Source: Corylus avellana (taxonomy: Eukaryota > Streptophyta > Magnoliopsida > Fagales > Betulaceae). Taken from it: a stretch of DNA of 64,000 nt. The DNA lies in assembly GCF_901000735.1 (NCBI RefSeq), contig NC_081543.1, forward strand, positions 32,262,771 through 32,326,770, read 5' to 3'. The notes under the pieces are model-generated. The model was not told where the DNA came from. It did not search any database and was given only the letters and a program-made list of their open reading frames with translations. The position numbers and the translations under genes are program-made. Within the stretch, counting starts at the first letter, position 1. Every line of letters begins with the position of its first letter. Shown piece after piece: positions 12,301 to 24,525 of this stretch.

Positions 12301-15300
12301 GCTACATCATGGAAGCTGATGAATCACGTTGCCTCTTTGTGTGCAGTGATCTTTCATATAACAACTTCACGGTTGGGAATTCTGGGCTACCAGTTTGTCA
12401 ACAGCGTAGTGTGTAAGAATTCCATCTAAGCATGTTTTTGTGTGTACATGCATGCATGGACATACTCACTAAACTTTTCCCTTGTTATTTTCCACAGGAA
12501 CTTGTTTGCAAGCTCTTCAATTGGCAATAAGTCGTGAGTATCAACTTCATCTTTCAACAATATGCATCAAAAACTTTTAACTTTCTGGTGTATTGCCTTG
12601 ATATATATAAACACAAATCCATTTTTTATGTTACACTAAACTGTTTTGGACCTTGATTGTTCTATCAGTGGCATGGTTTCGTGTTTGAGAAGCTTTCGTT
12701 GTTCACATTGTAAGTTGAAATGTCATATATTTCCTTAATATTTTATATTCTCATGATTACCATGTGTCAATAGTGTTACCGACCTGTTTGCTTTTCCTTG
12801 TCATGGTGGATGGGGAACTGAGACTTTATAGCCAAATCTCTTATAAATAGGTCTGTAATTTCTAAAGAATAAGAGGTTGTTCTAAGTACAACTAAGTATA
12901 GTAGATTGCGTGAAATAAAAAACTGAAGGAAAAAAGGATGAAAGATAGATGTTGAAATTTCCTCAGAAATTGTAGTGCTATGAGCAAGCGATAAAACCAC
13001 AATAGTTGAGGGTGCACTTCTCTAGGTTTCCTTTTCTTTTTTAATTTTTGATTCTTTGTTGGAAGTTTTCTTTATAGAAAGGTGATACTGTTGTTATCAA
13101 GTTTACTACATCAGTTGGAAAGGAAACCTGTATAAATCATGTAGGTTTTCTTGTCATGCCTGTGGTCTTAGTGAACAAGGAACCTGCTTTTACAGATCCT
13201 GCTTTCATATTTAAGTTGTAGGATCATCCTATGTTACATAATTCTTCAATTCTTAGATGTTTTGAAAGTTGTAACACTATATTATAGGAATGAAAATTCC
13301 TTTTTTCTAGGCATAAAAGAAACATAAAACTCCTTATCTGTGGAATTTATTGTGATATTTATTGTGATAGTCTTAGTCATAATGTAAAAAATGTTCTTTG
13401 TGAACGGGCACTGACAATAAATGACTTCTTTCATTTCATTTGCCTGAATTGTGTACTAACTCATGCTTCCTTCTCCCCACTGCTCTCTCAATTGAGAATA
13501 CTGAATAGGTTTTCTTCCTTTTCTTTTTTTACGGTTATTAATGCTTTTACGTCTACATGTTCAATTGTTACTAATTTATTGTTGTTTTTGTCACAGATTG
13601 GTACAATGTTCATATAAATTGCGGTGGAAAAGCAGTAACTATCAATGGCACTACTGCATATGACGCTGATACTGATACCAGTGGACCTTCAAATTTTTTC
13701 CAGAGTGCACAAAACTGGGCATTTAGCAGCACTGGTGACTTCATGGATAATGATGACCAAATGGACCCACTTTTATTCACAAATTCATCCAGACTCTCTA
13801 TGACCAACCCTGAACTGTACATGACTGCACGCCTTTCACCTCTCTCTCTTACTTATTATGCTTTTTGTTTGGGAAATGGAAATTACAAAGTCAACCTCCA
13901 TTTTGCGGAGATAATGTTCACTGACGATAAAACATATAGCAGCTTGGGAAGGCGTATATTTGATATTTACATTCAGGTAGTTATTACAATATACTTCATC
14001 TTTCATCAAGCAATTTTCAGTACTCAAGTAGTTGTTAGTATGAAACGGTTGATAACACATAAAGGGATTAGAATATTGTAGGGAGAGCTGGTATGGAAGG
14101 ATTTCAACATTGTAAAAGAGGCTGGTGGAGCTGGTAAGGCAGTTATAACAAATTTTACTGTTGTTGTGACTAGTAATACCTTGGAGATCCGTTTCTATTG
14201 GGCTGGGAAGGGGACAACTGGTATCCCAGACAGAGGAGTCTATGGTCCTCTTATTTCAGCTATTTCTGTGGATCATGGTAATTTTTATCTTTTATGAGTT
14301 TTAACTTTTGGTTGCTTGAAAGTGAAACATTCTCAAACTTGCTTATATACCTAAAAATTTACCTCTATTTCTCTGGGTACTTTTAAGGATGAATGGTGCT
14401 AAAGATATTTCGTTAATTTCCTTAATAGTATTTGATTTGGCCTTGTAATTTCTTTATGGAAACATAGATGGATGTATATGTCTTTCTTGTCTACTTTTTA
14501 TGGTTTTATTTTTATTATATATATATATTTTCAGTTTAATGTCTACTTGAAGAAATGATATTCAACAATCATATTTTCATTGAAGTATTCCTAACTATCA
14601 GTTTGGACCTCCTTGTTTTCCATGTGTTACTTGGATGATGATTCTTCCTATCAATTACCTTGACAATGATTAATGTTATTACTCTTATATTTTTTCTTCA
14701 GACTTTATGTCCCCATCAGAAAATGGAACTGTTATATCTCTAGGTGCAAAGGTTGGGATTGTTGCTGCTGGAGCTTTTGTTATATTTTTGGTTCTGGGTA
14801 TCCTCTGGTGGAAGTGCTGTCTAGGAAAGAAAAATAAAATGGAACAAGGTATTTGCAGGGCAATTAATGTTGTTATTATATGGATCAGTATTTCTTTTTG
14901 GTAAAAGTTATTTACTTCTGGTATGATCTTTGGATTCGTTTTTCCTTTTATTTTTTTTCCATCGAGCACTTTGCATGTGTATGTATGTTTGAACACACTA
15001 CAGATGCATATGCACATTTGTAGGATGAAGTGGAAACAGCTAACTTGTTTAGTAATATGTTCACCGTGAGGTTGTGTGCGTGGAGCACACAACGGATAGG
15101 CCCATGAGCTGACATGCAAGTTGCAGTCTAAAAGCATTGTGCGGCTAATAGGGTGGCACTCATTCTAAGATAGCCTTTTGCAAAAGTTCCTGATGCAGAA
15201 TGATGGCATGTGGTTTCTCTAGAACTTGGTTAATTTATTAGGTCATCTTTTCTGAGCAAGGGAAGGGAAAAAAGGTGGGGGGTGTGTGCAGTATGTACTA

Positions 15301-17128
15301 AAATATAATATGTCTCAAACTATGAGGAATGTCGACAATTATGCAATTTTCTTAGACATACTTCTGTATCTGACTTGGCATCTTCCTCAGATTTAAAGGG
15401 TTTGGGCCGGCAAACTGGTATATTTTCCTTAAGCCAAATCAAAGCTGCCACAAACAACTTTGATGCTGCGAATAAAATTGGTGAAGGTGGTTTTGGTTCT
15501 GTTTATAAGGTATTTGCTTAATAAATATTTTCTTTTGATTGATTGTATCTGAACTTTTCTTATTGTAGCTCTTCTTTTTGAAGTGTCCTTGTTCATTTAT
15601 GGAAAAGAGTGTCCTTGTTTATTTATGGAAAAGGTTTTATGTTTTCCCAAATGCAGGGCCTTCTGTCAGATGGTACCATAATTGCTGTCAAACAGCTTTC
15701 TTCCAAATCAAATCAAGGAAATCGTGAGTTTGTGAATGAGATAGGCATGATTTCTGCTTTGCAACATCCTCATTTTGTTAAGGTCTATGGATGCTGTATT
15801 GAAGGAAATCAATTGTTGCTAGTATACGAGTACATGGAAAATAATTGTCTTGCTCGTGCTTTGTTTGGTAAACTTTTACCTTCTTGCACTTAATTGCATT
15901 TGTTGTGTATTTATAGTCATTGATAACATGCATGTATGCTTAGTCATTAACTGTTTTTTATTAATTTGATTGATTGAAGGGCCACAAGAATATGAGTTGA
16001 AATTGGATTGGCCAACAAGACGGAAGATTTGTGTTGGTGTAGCAAGGGGGTTGGCATATCTCCATGAAGAATCAAGATTGAAGATTGTTCATAGAGACAT
16101 CAAGGCTACTAATGTATTGCTTGATAAAAATCTCAACCCTAAGATATCTGACTTTGGTTTAGCCAAGCTTGATGAAGAGGATAAAACCCACATAAGAACC
16201 CGAGTTGCTAGAACTTAGTGAGTTGTTGTGTATTAATTTCATGTCATAGTGTTTCCTATTATCTTTTTCTTATTTTCATGTGATACCAATAGTTTCAAAG
16301 AAATAGGAAGAAAAAGGAAATTGAAAGTATCTTACAAGTTAACTATTGATTTAGTTTACCCATGCCCTCAAGACACAAACACACACACACGAAAGCAATT
16401 GGAAATTATTGCCCTTAATATTTGCAATCTTACGAATTTGTGATTCTGAAAATGTTTGCAGTGGATATATGGCACCTGAATATGCAATGCGGGGTTATTT
16501 AACTGACAAAGCAGATGTCTATAGTTTCGGAGTAATTGCCTTAGAAATTGTCAGTGGAATGAGCAACACTGGTTACCGACCAAAGGAGGACTGTTTCCAT
16601 CTTCTTGATCAGGTAATTTGAATCTCTTTCTTTCTTACACTTTCTCCTTTTTATGCTCTTGTTAATTTATATATGCTTGCGTTTGTTAAAATCTTAGAAT
16701 TTAATTACGGAAATGTTTCATGTTGAATATCCAATTGTCATATTTGTTGAGCTAGAAAGTTGATACAATGTTGAGGCAAACTCTTCCACTCCTTCTAAAT
16801 GAAGAATCATTCCGACTTTATTTGTTTCTTGAATTCTTCTTTTCCTATTGTCTGTTTGCAGGCACTTGTTTTAAAAGAGAAAGGAAGTTTATTGGAATTG
16901 GTGGATTCAAGGTTGGGCTCAAACTACAAGACAGAAGAGGTTATGGTGACGATCAATGTGGCTCTTTTATGCACTAATGTTTCCCCAACAGTTCGGCCTA
17001 CCATGTCTGCAGTGGTGAGCATGCTTGAGGGTAGGGCTGTTGTTCCAGAGCTGGTTCCGAATCCAAGTGTCTCAAATGATGAAATGAAAGTGAATGCATT
17101 GTGGGAGCATTTTCAACACAGTAAATAA
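8117..17128 (+). CDS. LRR-malectin receptor kinase copy B (LRR-VIII-2), 5' exons missing
   Basis: Exons: 8117-8185, 8264-8335, 8424-8495, 8611-8682, 8793-8864, 8975-9046, 9138-9209, 9361-9432, 10281-10352, 11175-11240, 12347-12412, 12498-12533, 12669-12709, 13597-13976, 14082-14277, 14702-14848, 15391-15509, 15657-15867, 15980-16217, 16462-16612, 16862-17128. All borders are GT..AG and the frame stays open for 853 residues. The 66-72-bp exons each encode one LRR (for example [18 protein letters not shown]). Exons 13597-14277 encode the malectin-like domain ([10 protein letters not shown] … [12 protein letters not shown]). A membrane helix and an RD kinase ([19 protein letters not shown]) follow. 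The signal peptide and first LRR exons lie in or beyond the gap at 7953. Compared with copy A, the conserved AGT before GYMAPE is ART (gctgga to gctaga, near 16210), which may weaken the kinase. Confidence 0.9.
9273..9313. repeat. (TA)n microsatellite
   Basis: About 20 TA units lie in an intron of kinase copy B, just upstream of the LRR exon at 9361. Confidence 0.95.
9433..10280 (+). other. Long intron of copy B
   Basis: It lies between two LRR exons that are spliced in phase. It holds a T-rich low-complexity block (about 9901-9985) and no recognisable gene. Other long introns without visible content are 10353-11174, 11241-12346 and 12710-13596. Confidence 0.85.
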
Positions 17129-17224
17129 CATAATATGTGTAACACTCCTGGTTTATAAGGGCTAGGTTAGTTAACTTGTTTGACTCAGAGGCACAAAGAA
17201 TTACAAGAAAACTTTGAGCACTGC

Positions 17225-18960
17225 TAATCTAACAAGAGAAATAATCAAAAGAACATTGGAAGCGACTAGGGTGAATTTATGATTTTAAAATGTGTGATTT
17301 GAAAACGTGATTTTTAAAAACGCAGTTGAGTATTTGTCAGAAATTATAGCTTTACATTTAAAATCGCAGTTTAACTTTTAAAATTGTGCATTTTCACAAA
17401 AGCACTTCATTCCTTGTGATTTAAAAACGCGAAATGACTATTTTTTAAAAAAACGCAAGCCTAAATGATCAATCACATTGGTTTATGCATATTTGTATGT
17501 AGAATGGTTAATCAAAACCCACTTTTACCTAGTTTAGGTAATGAGTTTTAAAATACATAATACATTTGATTATCTTTTATTTATTTAATTTTTAATTAAT
17601 TAATTAATTTATATAATTTAAATATTATTTTTTATTTATTTTTATAAAGATTGTATTTTTCTTATCAATTTTTGGAAAAAGAGATATGTGGAGAGAGAAA
17701 TAATATATTAATGAGATGGATGTGTGAACAGTACTCGCTACATGTAGCGGTGCACTATTAACAAATACAACAAGAATGTATTCTGCATTGTAGATGCATA
17801 ATCCGATGTAAAGGGTTTTTTAGTGTTTTGTTTATCTATTTTAGATAAAAAGTAAAAAATGGTTAAGTCAATATGAATGCTCTAAATGATCAATTTTCTA
17901 TGATTTTGATTAAAATTATACTTTTTGTCTATAAAATCATAATGTCAAACGTACCCTTAATGAAATAACTGTCTTGCTAGTTTGCCCACTACAAATGGAA
18001 GTCCGCATAATTTGTCAAACCGGAGGACTAAAGCCTATCTTGACCATTTCAACAAAACTAAAAAAACTATGTAGATAAATCTACTAGTAATGCTACGAGA
18101 GATAGAAAAGCCGTATGTTGATAATAATGACGTGGAAATAACACCGAGACTCCATAACAATGTTGAAGAGATGGGTTTTGACGACGTGGTCCTGCTCGAC
18201 ATCCATGTAATTATGATTTGATAGAAATCGTTCATTGCTAGATTGTTGCGAAATGTCATATCCACTGTCGTCGCTTTGATTTTTCCAATTCAACACTAAG
18301 AGTATATTTGAGATTAGGTTGAAAAAAAGAGTTTTTAAAACTAAAAAAGCGACCATTAATTTTGGGAAGACATGAATCGCGGAAAAATATTGGAGAATTA
18401 TCAACGCTAATTAATTTGTCAGTTAAACATCAATTTGTTTGAATATTTGAATATTAGAGAATTAATTATCATCAACATATTCTTGTGTAGTGACTATATT
18501 AAGGCCAATGAATTTTCTAAACGCGTAATACGCTGTCTCCCTCTGATTGTGGAAAAAAAAATGTTGAAGAATTATCAACGCTGATTAAATTTCATCACCT
18601 ATCAAGTTTACAAGTCCAATTTTGCACGTAATTGATTGGCTTCATATAGAAATCAAACCAATAATTGGGTTCAATTTTGGATGGAAATCATATGAATCAC
18701 AAATCAATCATTTTAAAATGCTCATGCCTTGAAAGTTTGTAGTATCTCAATGGCTGGTGCCAACTAATAAATTAATCAGAATATTGGGACTATTTCCAAG
18801 ACAATAAATAGTAAATTAATAAAATAAAAGGACAAATAAAATTTAAAATTGAGAGTATTTAACAAAATAAAATTTAGAATTCGAGATCATCTCACAAATT
18901 TCTTCCAATCTTAAAGTATTACGTATTTATAGTACAAATCGAAAAGAAAACATTCAAACT
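17225..18960 (+). repeat. 3'-flank repeat, copy 3
   Basis: This is the same non-coding flank as at 2613 and 6457, here about 100 bases after the stop of copy B. It is collinear to about 18960 and lacks the 4298-4880 segment. No gene is visible. Confidence 0.8.
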
Positions 18961-19043
18961 GACAATTCAATTCTTATATGTTTTCCACCAACTTTTCTGT
19001 TCATTTGTCTTCCTTAAAACAAGAAAAAATTAAGAGTAAATTT

Positions 19044-19558
19044 TACATACCCTCTCAAACTATCACTAAAGTGATAATGTTCCCTTTCAATTTTTAATTG
19101 TGACAATGTCCTCATCAAATTATCAAAACATTGTTCGTCTCCCCTAAAGCTAGCAAAAAGATAAAAATGCCCCTATATATTTCTCAATCAGACAAAAATA
19201 CCCCTATAGATAAAAATAAAATAAAATAATTTATTTAAAAAAAGAAAAAAAATAAATTAAAAAGAACGATTTTTTTAAAAAAAATTTTAAACGAAATTTT
19301 TTAATTTTTTAAAGAAAACGATTTTTTTTTTAAACGAATATGTTTTTTAAAATCGAAATTTGTATTTAAAAAAAAATTTTAGAAAACGAAAAGTTTTTAT
19401 TTTCTTAATCGAAAAATGTTAATTTTTTTTAAACGGAAATTTTTATTTAAACAAGTTATAAAACAAAATAAAAATTTTCAATTTTTATAACAAAAAAAAA
19501 AATCGAATTTTTTAAATTTTTTTCCTTATAAAAATGATTTTTTTTTAAAAAAAAAAAA
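19044..19558. mobile_element. Foldback / MITE-like element, truncated by the gap
   Basis: The left arm tacataccctctcaaactat and the AT-rich core match the element at 5639-6224. The right arm is lost in the gap at 19559. Confidence 0.6.
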
Positions 19559-19658
19559 NNNNNNNNNNNNNNNNNNNNNNNNNNNNNNNNNNNNNNNNNN
19601 NNNNNNNNNNNNNNNNNNNNNNNNNNNNNNNNNNNNNNNNNNNNNNNNNNNNNNNNNN
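19559..19658. other. Scaffold gap (100 N)
   Basis: A 100-N join separating the kinase copy B contig from a contig that starts inside a TRIM element. Confidence 0.95.
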
Positions 19659-20210
19659 CGCAATGTGGGACGTCACAATCACCCTCCTCTTAGGACTTAG
19701 CATCCTCGCTAGTGACCCTCATGGGCTTGTGCACGCTCCTCCCATCTCATGCTGGGCTACGTCTCTGATACCATATGTAACAGCCCTGCTTCAAGTGGTA
19801 TGACATTGTCCACTTTAGGCCAAGCCTGCACGGTTTTATTATTAGGTTTACACCCAAAATGCCTCATACTATTTAGAAAGAGTATATTCCATATAAACAC
19901 ATCATCTTTTTCATGCTCGGGCAATGTGGGACGTCACAATCACCCCCTCTTAGAACCGAGTGTCCTCTCTGGCGACCCTCATGGGCTTGTGCACACTCCT
20001 CTCATCTAAGGCTGGGCTATGTCTCTGATACCATATGTAACACCCCTACTCCAAGTGGTATTATATTGTGCATGAAAAAGATGATGTGTTTATATGGAAT
20101 ATACTCTCTCTAAATGGTATGAGGCCTTTTGGGGGTAAACCCAATAATAAAACCGTGCGGGCTGGGCCCAAAGCAGACAATATAATACCACTTGGAGCAG
20201 GGGTGTTACA
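19659..20210. mobile_element. TRIM complex, first version (5' end lost in gap)
   Basis: Reverse-oriented units come first: end of an LTR to 19677, about 98 bases of internal region with a reversed PBS (ctctgatacca), a full 163-bp LTR 19776-19938, another internal region, and 34 bases of a third LTR from 20036. The orientation then flips near 20070 and a forward LTR runs to gtgttaca at 20210. The next five bases are GACAA, the same target duplication as in the second version at 45504 and 46518. There is no protein-coding sequence, as expected for a TRIM. Confidence 0.85.
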
Positions 20211-21231
20211 GACAAGACTATCATTTTAGTGGAGGACTGGTTCTATTGGCCACAATTGAAGAAAGATGTTGGTAATCTAGTGCAACGATGCCCAGTATGC
20301 CAAGTGTCCAAGGGACAGACTCAAAACACCGGGCCTTTACATGCCATTGCCAATTCCGGAGGCACCTTGGGAGGACGTGTCCATGGATTTTGTTTTGGTA
20401 CTCCCGAGAACTCAAAGAGGAGCTGACTCTATCATGGTGATTGTGGATAGATTTTCCAAAATGGCTCACTTTGTTGCTTGCAAGAAAACATCAGATGCTG
20501 TCCAAGTGGCCAATCTTTTCTTCCGGGAAGAAGTGAGATTACACGGGGTGCCAAGGTCAATCACTTCTGACCGGGACACCAAATTCCTTTCCTACTTTTG
20601 GAGGACACTTTGGAGGCGGTTCGACATAGCCTTAAACTTCAGTAGCACTAGCCATCCACAGACGGACGGGCAAACTGAGGTTGTGAACCGGACATTGGGC
20701 AACTTACTTCACTGTATTGCCAGAGATAAAAAGAAGCAGTGGGACCTAGCTTTAGCTTAGGCCGAGTTTGCTTATAACAATATGGTGAACAGATCAACTG
20801 GGAAGGCACCGTTCGAGGTTGTGTATGGAAGGACTCCAAGACTTGTAGTAGACCTTACAAATCTACCAAAGTTACCCGAAGCAAGTATAGTAGCTGAACA
20901 CCTGGTGGAATGTGTGAGGTCCACCCATGATGAAGTTCGTCAACACCTCGAAAAGACTTATGCAAAATATAAAGAAGCAACAAATAAAGGACGGAGATCC
21001 AAAGTCTTTTGAGAAGGTGATTTAGTTATGGTGTATCTGCGCAAGGGACGATTATCAGCCGGGACTTTCAGAAAAATGAAGAACAAAAAGTACAGACCTT
21101 GCGAAATCATTAAGAAAATCAATGATAATGCCTATGTTGTTGATCTTCCGGAAAATCTAGCCATGTCCTCAACATTCAATGTGGCGGACATATTTGAATA
21201 TTTTTCGTCAAAGGATTTTGGTTCTAACTAG
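20211..21231 (+). pseudogene. Ty3/gypsy integrase and C-terminal tail, version 1
   Basis: The reading starts in the zinc-binding integrase head ([14 protein letters not shown]) and passes the core domain with [23 protein letters not shown] and [16 protein letters not shown]. It ends in a tail with NAYVVDLPENLAMSSTFNVADIFEY. In-frame stops near 20758 and 21010 and a frame change near 20340 break it. The TRIM ends immediately upstream and the 3' LTR follows at 21261. The rest of pol belongs to the contig right of 24526, on the opposite strand. Confidence 0.85.
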
Positions 21232-21260
21232 AGGACGAGTTATTTTCAAGAAGGGAAGAC

Positions 21261-22073
21261 TAATGTAGTATAGCTCCTGGGTGAAATTTTTGGAGCAACC
21301 CGAGCATCACTTCCGGGTGGGAATACTCTCTCAACCTGGAAGTCAATTCCGGGAGACTACTCCCTCACCCGGACATCAATTTCGGGTGAGCCTTTCCAGG
21401 GAGAAAATTTTCTCTCAACCCGGACATTAATTCCAGGTGAAACTTTTCTCTCAACCAGGACTACCTGTCCCCTAGGCTCAACGACTATTAATCCGGGACA
21501 GCTTGTTTCTTGGGCATAACACCCAAGAATCACAGTTTTGACATCTGACAGAATCCACTAGTGCCGAAAGAATCTTGTCAGTTAGGGTGGAAATGTCAGA
21601 GCTGCAAAGTGATGAGCGGTAGTGTCAGAGCCGAAAAGGGCGCAAAGTTGAAGTCCGCAATTTTTGTCAGAACCAGAAATATGTTAGAACCGGCTAAAGT
21701 CAAGTGCAGGGGAATAATCAGAGCCACAAAGCATATGTTAGATCTGCCAATCGAAAATGAGTCTATTTTGGACCAATCATGTTAAAGCCGTAATTTTAGG
21801 ATGTAATAATTTAGATTATTTTATTATGCTTTCTTCAAGTTAGAATATTTTTATTGCTTTTCTTTTCCTATAAATAGGAACGAGCCTGTAAACATTTCAC
21901 AATTCACTTTCAAAATTTTGAATTACATATATTTCAAAGACTTTTCTCTCAAACTTCTCTGCGGAGATTTTATGTTACAATCTGTGCGTCAATCTGCGGA
22001 TTGAGCACTGTTTATTTGGTCAGGACACGCAGAAGTTCCTAACCCTTTGCTTACCAAGTCTTCTGCTACATCA
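21261..22073 (+). mobile_element. Ty3/gypsy 3' LTR, version 1
   Basis: The LTR runs from TAATGTAG to CTACATCA, near-perfect inverted ends (the 5' LTR copies start TGATGTAG). A purine tract (aagaagggaaga) precedes it. It has a TATA box ctataaata at 21868-21876. The first 250 bases hold several short hairpin-like units, cccgga..tccggg. The following bases tctct match imperfectly the tctca at the other end of the element. Confidence 0.85.
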
Positions 22074-22499
22074 TCTCTCCTTTTGCTTCCCAACCTTAGC
22101 TTCCGGAGCCGCTGTATTGCCGAAAGATGAAGGTACACTTTATCACACAGATGCATGATATTTTTTTAATTAGCTGAATAAATCATAGTTTCATGGCGAT
22201 ATATGCAATTCAAGTCTTTTCATCATCATCAAAAAAAAAAAAAAAAAGTGCAAATTTGATTGGTCGGATCTGGATAGCCTTTTCTTCTTGTTTAATTGTA
22301 GCAGATTTGATCATAAATTTTGCAGTGGAGGCTTTACGTGACATAGCGAAGAGTTTGGGAAGACGGACTGGAATTTCAGCGTCGATCCATGCAGTTGAGA
22401 ATACGGTTGGGTTAAACTCGACAAACGGAAAGGATTTGACAATGCTGTAACTTGTAACTGCTCTTTCTTCAATGCCACTGTGTGCCACGTGGTCAGCAT
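22074..22499 (+). pseudogene. Receptor kinase exons 1b and 2, version 1 (broken)
   Basis: The sequence right after the LTR continues a signal peptide (FCFPTLASGAAVLPKDE) to a splice donor at 22133. Exon 2 is 22326-22499 and encodes VEALRDIAKSLGKTDWNFS, then DPCS, a TGA stop at 22396-22398, then DKRKGFDNAVTCNCSFFNAT and VCHVVS before a gtaag donor. This is the N-terminal region typical of LRR-VIII-2 receptor kinases, the same family as copies A and B. The gene is disrupted twice: by the gypsy element in exon 1 and by the stop in exon 2. Exon 3 onward is not found in this contig. Confidence 0.85.
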
Positions 22500-22537
22500 G
22501 TAAGTTCTATCCAGCCTTCTCACTTGGAAAAATAATA

Positions 22538-22703
22538 TAGTGCAATAGAAAGACTATTTTTTTTTTTTTTTTCCAATAAAAGTCTTATATGCCAAGAAGT
22601 CATAGGCTTCATCCATAGTTGCTATGGCCCCACCCACTAATAGACCTATGGCATCTTGCCTGTAAGACTTTTATGGGCCAAAAATAGTTTTTTTATTGCA
22701 CTA
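22538..22703. mobile_element. Small MITE (166 bp), TA target site
   Basis: The ends tagtgcaata and tattgcacta are inverted repeats that extend inward to the aaaagtctta / taagactttt region. TA flanks both sides. It lies in intron 2 of the broken kinase. A diverged copy is at the same place in version 2 (49779-49951). Confidence 0.75.
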
Positions 22704-23639
22704 TAGCATATCTCTTTCACTTGAGCATGCTTAATTAAGATTTTATTTTGTTTTATATAATAAGTGTGACATAATGTAAATTTAATTACCAACACGTAAA
22801 ATATTTAATTGAAATAGGAAGTAAGTGACGGAGTCAATGTTCGAATTCTATGTCACACAAAAATTTAATGGTTGATTTACTAATTTACTATAAGGAGATA
22901 ATTGAAAAAATGGTTTTTATCATTTCTCTCATGTTAAATTATTGCTTGTTCCAAATTGATAGGATCATAAGAATAAATAAATTTAATCATTTAATCATTA
23001 CTTTAACAGTAATATTAAAAATTATATTTTTATTTAATTATTAACTTATTTTGTTGGTGTAACCGTGCCAATCAACCTTAGAAGTAGGTCGATGAAAAAA
23101 AATCATTAGATGATGAATAAACAACAAAAGATAATTTCTAGGTAAACATGGAAGATTGATTCACATGTATCATCGGTACATGCATGCCTTTAAACAATTT
23201 TAAATGGGTGTCTTTAAAAATGTTTAAAAACTAAGCTGCAATACTGAACATAAAGATAGCTATTACACATTTATTTTTTTTGTTATAAATTTATCATTAA
23301 ATATGTATCACTCACATTTTAGATCTTACATATTCAATAATTAGTTTATTCATTTCTATAAAAGTATTTGACTCATATCTTTGATTTCAAGCTGCACAAA
23401 AATATATTAAATGGCTATTGAGGACCACATCTTTTAATGCATTCTAACTCTCACTCCAGGCAAATCTCATAGCTGGCTGCGCAAAAAAAAAAAAAAACAA
23501 ACAAAAAACAAAAACAAAAAATTCTTACATGGGGATGGGTGGGGACCACGTCTTTTATTCTCATTCGCTTTCGCTGATCTGTCAATTCTTTTCCTTAGTG
23601 AGCGGATGGAGCCACCCCTCCTCTCCATGCTTTTTAAAA
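22704..23639. other. AT-rich non-coding stretch
   Basis: The part to about 23090 is collinear with 49952-50352 in version 2 and is probably kinase intron. No gene or element ends were recognised in the rest. Confidence 0.6.
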
Positions 23640-24096
23640 CTCCCAAAGTTTTTTTTTTTTGTTTTTTGAAAATTTGTTCTTTGGATCAATGGAAATGATA
23701 ATAAAATTTCTACCGTCAAAATTTTTTAACAACTGTTAGTCCTAATCAAAATGCACTATTTTACCTCATTAAAATATTAATTTTTTATTAATTTAATTTT
23801 AAAATTTAAATCTAAAAATTAAAAACGAACCATTTTACCTTTGGCCACCCCCCAACCCCTATAGGGTGGCCGCAAGCCAGCTCAGGGGTGGTTTGGCTTG
23901 CAGCCACCCCCAGGGGGTTTGAGGTGGCTTCTAGGGGTGGCTCGCGGCCACCCCATGGAGGCCACCCCAAACTACCGATGGAGTGGCTACTAAGGGTGGC
24001 TCCATGGGTGGTTTGGGGTGGCCGCGAGCCACCCAAGGGTTTAGGGGTGGCCGTGAGCCACCTTAGGGGTGGGCAAACCACTCATGGGGTGGCTTG
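23640..24096. repeat. Dispersed repeat with GC-rich ggtggc/gccacc palindromes
   Basis: An AT-rich lead (tttttgaaaattt … aatttaaatct) passes into about 260 bases of interleaved ggtggc and gccacc words in both orientations. The same lead and start recur at 38100-38410. It can fold extensively. Open frames across it are an effect of composition. Confidence 0.7.
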
Positions 24097-24425
24097 TGTT
24101 AAATGCCAAAATATTCATATTTTAGTCCTTAAACTTATATGTGTTAATTATTTAGTGTTGTTAGTTTGTGCTATTTTACTTCATTTTTGTATTTTCTTTG
24201 TTTTATAAGTTTTTGGAAGAAAATAAAGCATTTCTGGAAGTATCGAGCTTAAAGGATAAAATTGAAAAAAAGCTAAAAGACTTGAAACAAGCAAAAGCAT
24301 TCTGGTAGTGCGATCGATCGCAGGAGACCTGCGATCGAGCACACTTCCAGAGAGGTCCAGACGAGCGAGTGCAAGGCATGCGCTCGTGCGCACAAGAGAA
24401 GACTCGATCACATTGCAATCGAGCG
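24097..24425 (+). mobile_element. 5' end of an Athila-like LTR, truncated by gap
   Basis: It begins tgttaaatgccaaaatattc, related to the LTRs at 24625 and 57297. It carries the palindrome tgcgatcgatcgca at 24309-24322. The gap at 24426 cuts it. Confidence 0.75.
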
Positions 24426-24525
24426 NNNNNNNNNNNNNNNNNNNNNNNNNNNNNNNNNNNNNNNNNNNNNNNNNNNNNNNNNNNNNNNNNNNNNNNNNNN
24501 NNNNNNNNNNNNNNNNNNNNNNNNN
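24426..24525. other. Scaffold gap (100 N)
   Basis: A 100-N join. The contigs on its two sides carry opposite strands of the same gypsy element, so orientation is suspect. Confidence 0.95.

Noticed and set aside
23812..24208. Pro/Gly/Arg-rich frames on both strands.
   Set aside because: Produced by interleaved ggtggc/gccacc palindromes of a dispersed repeat.
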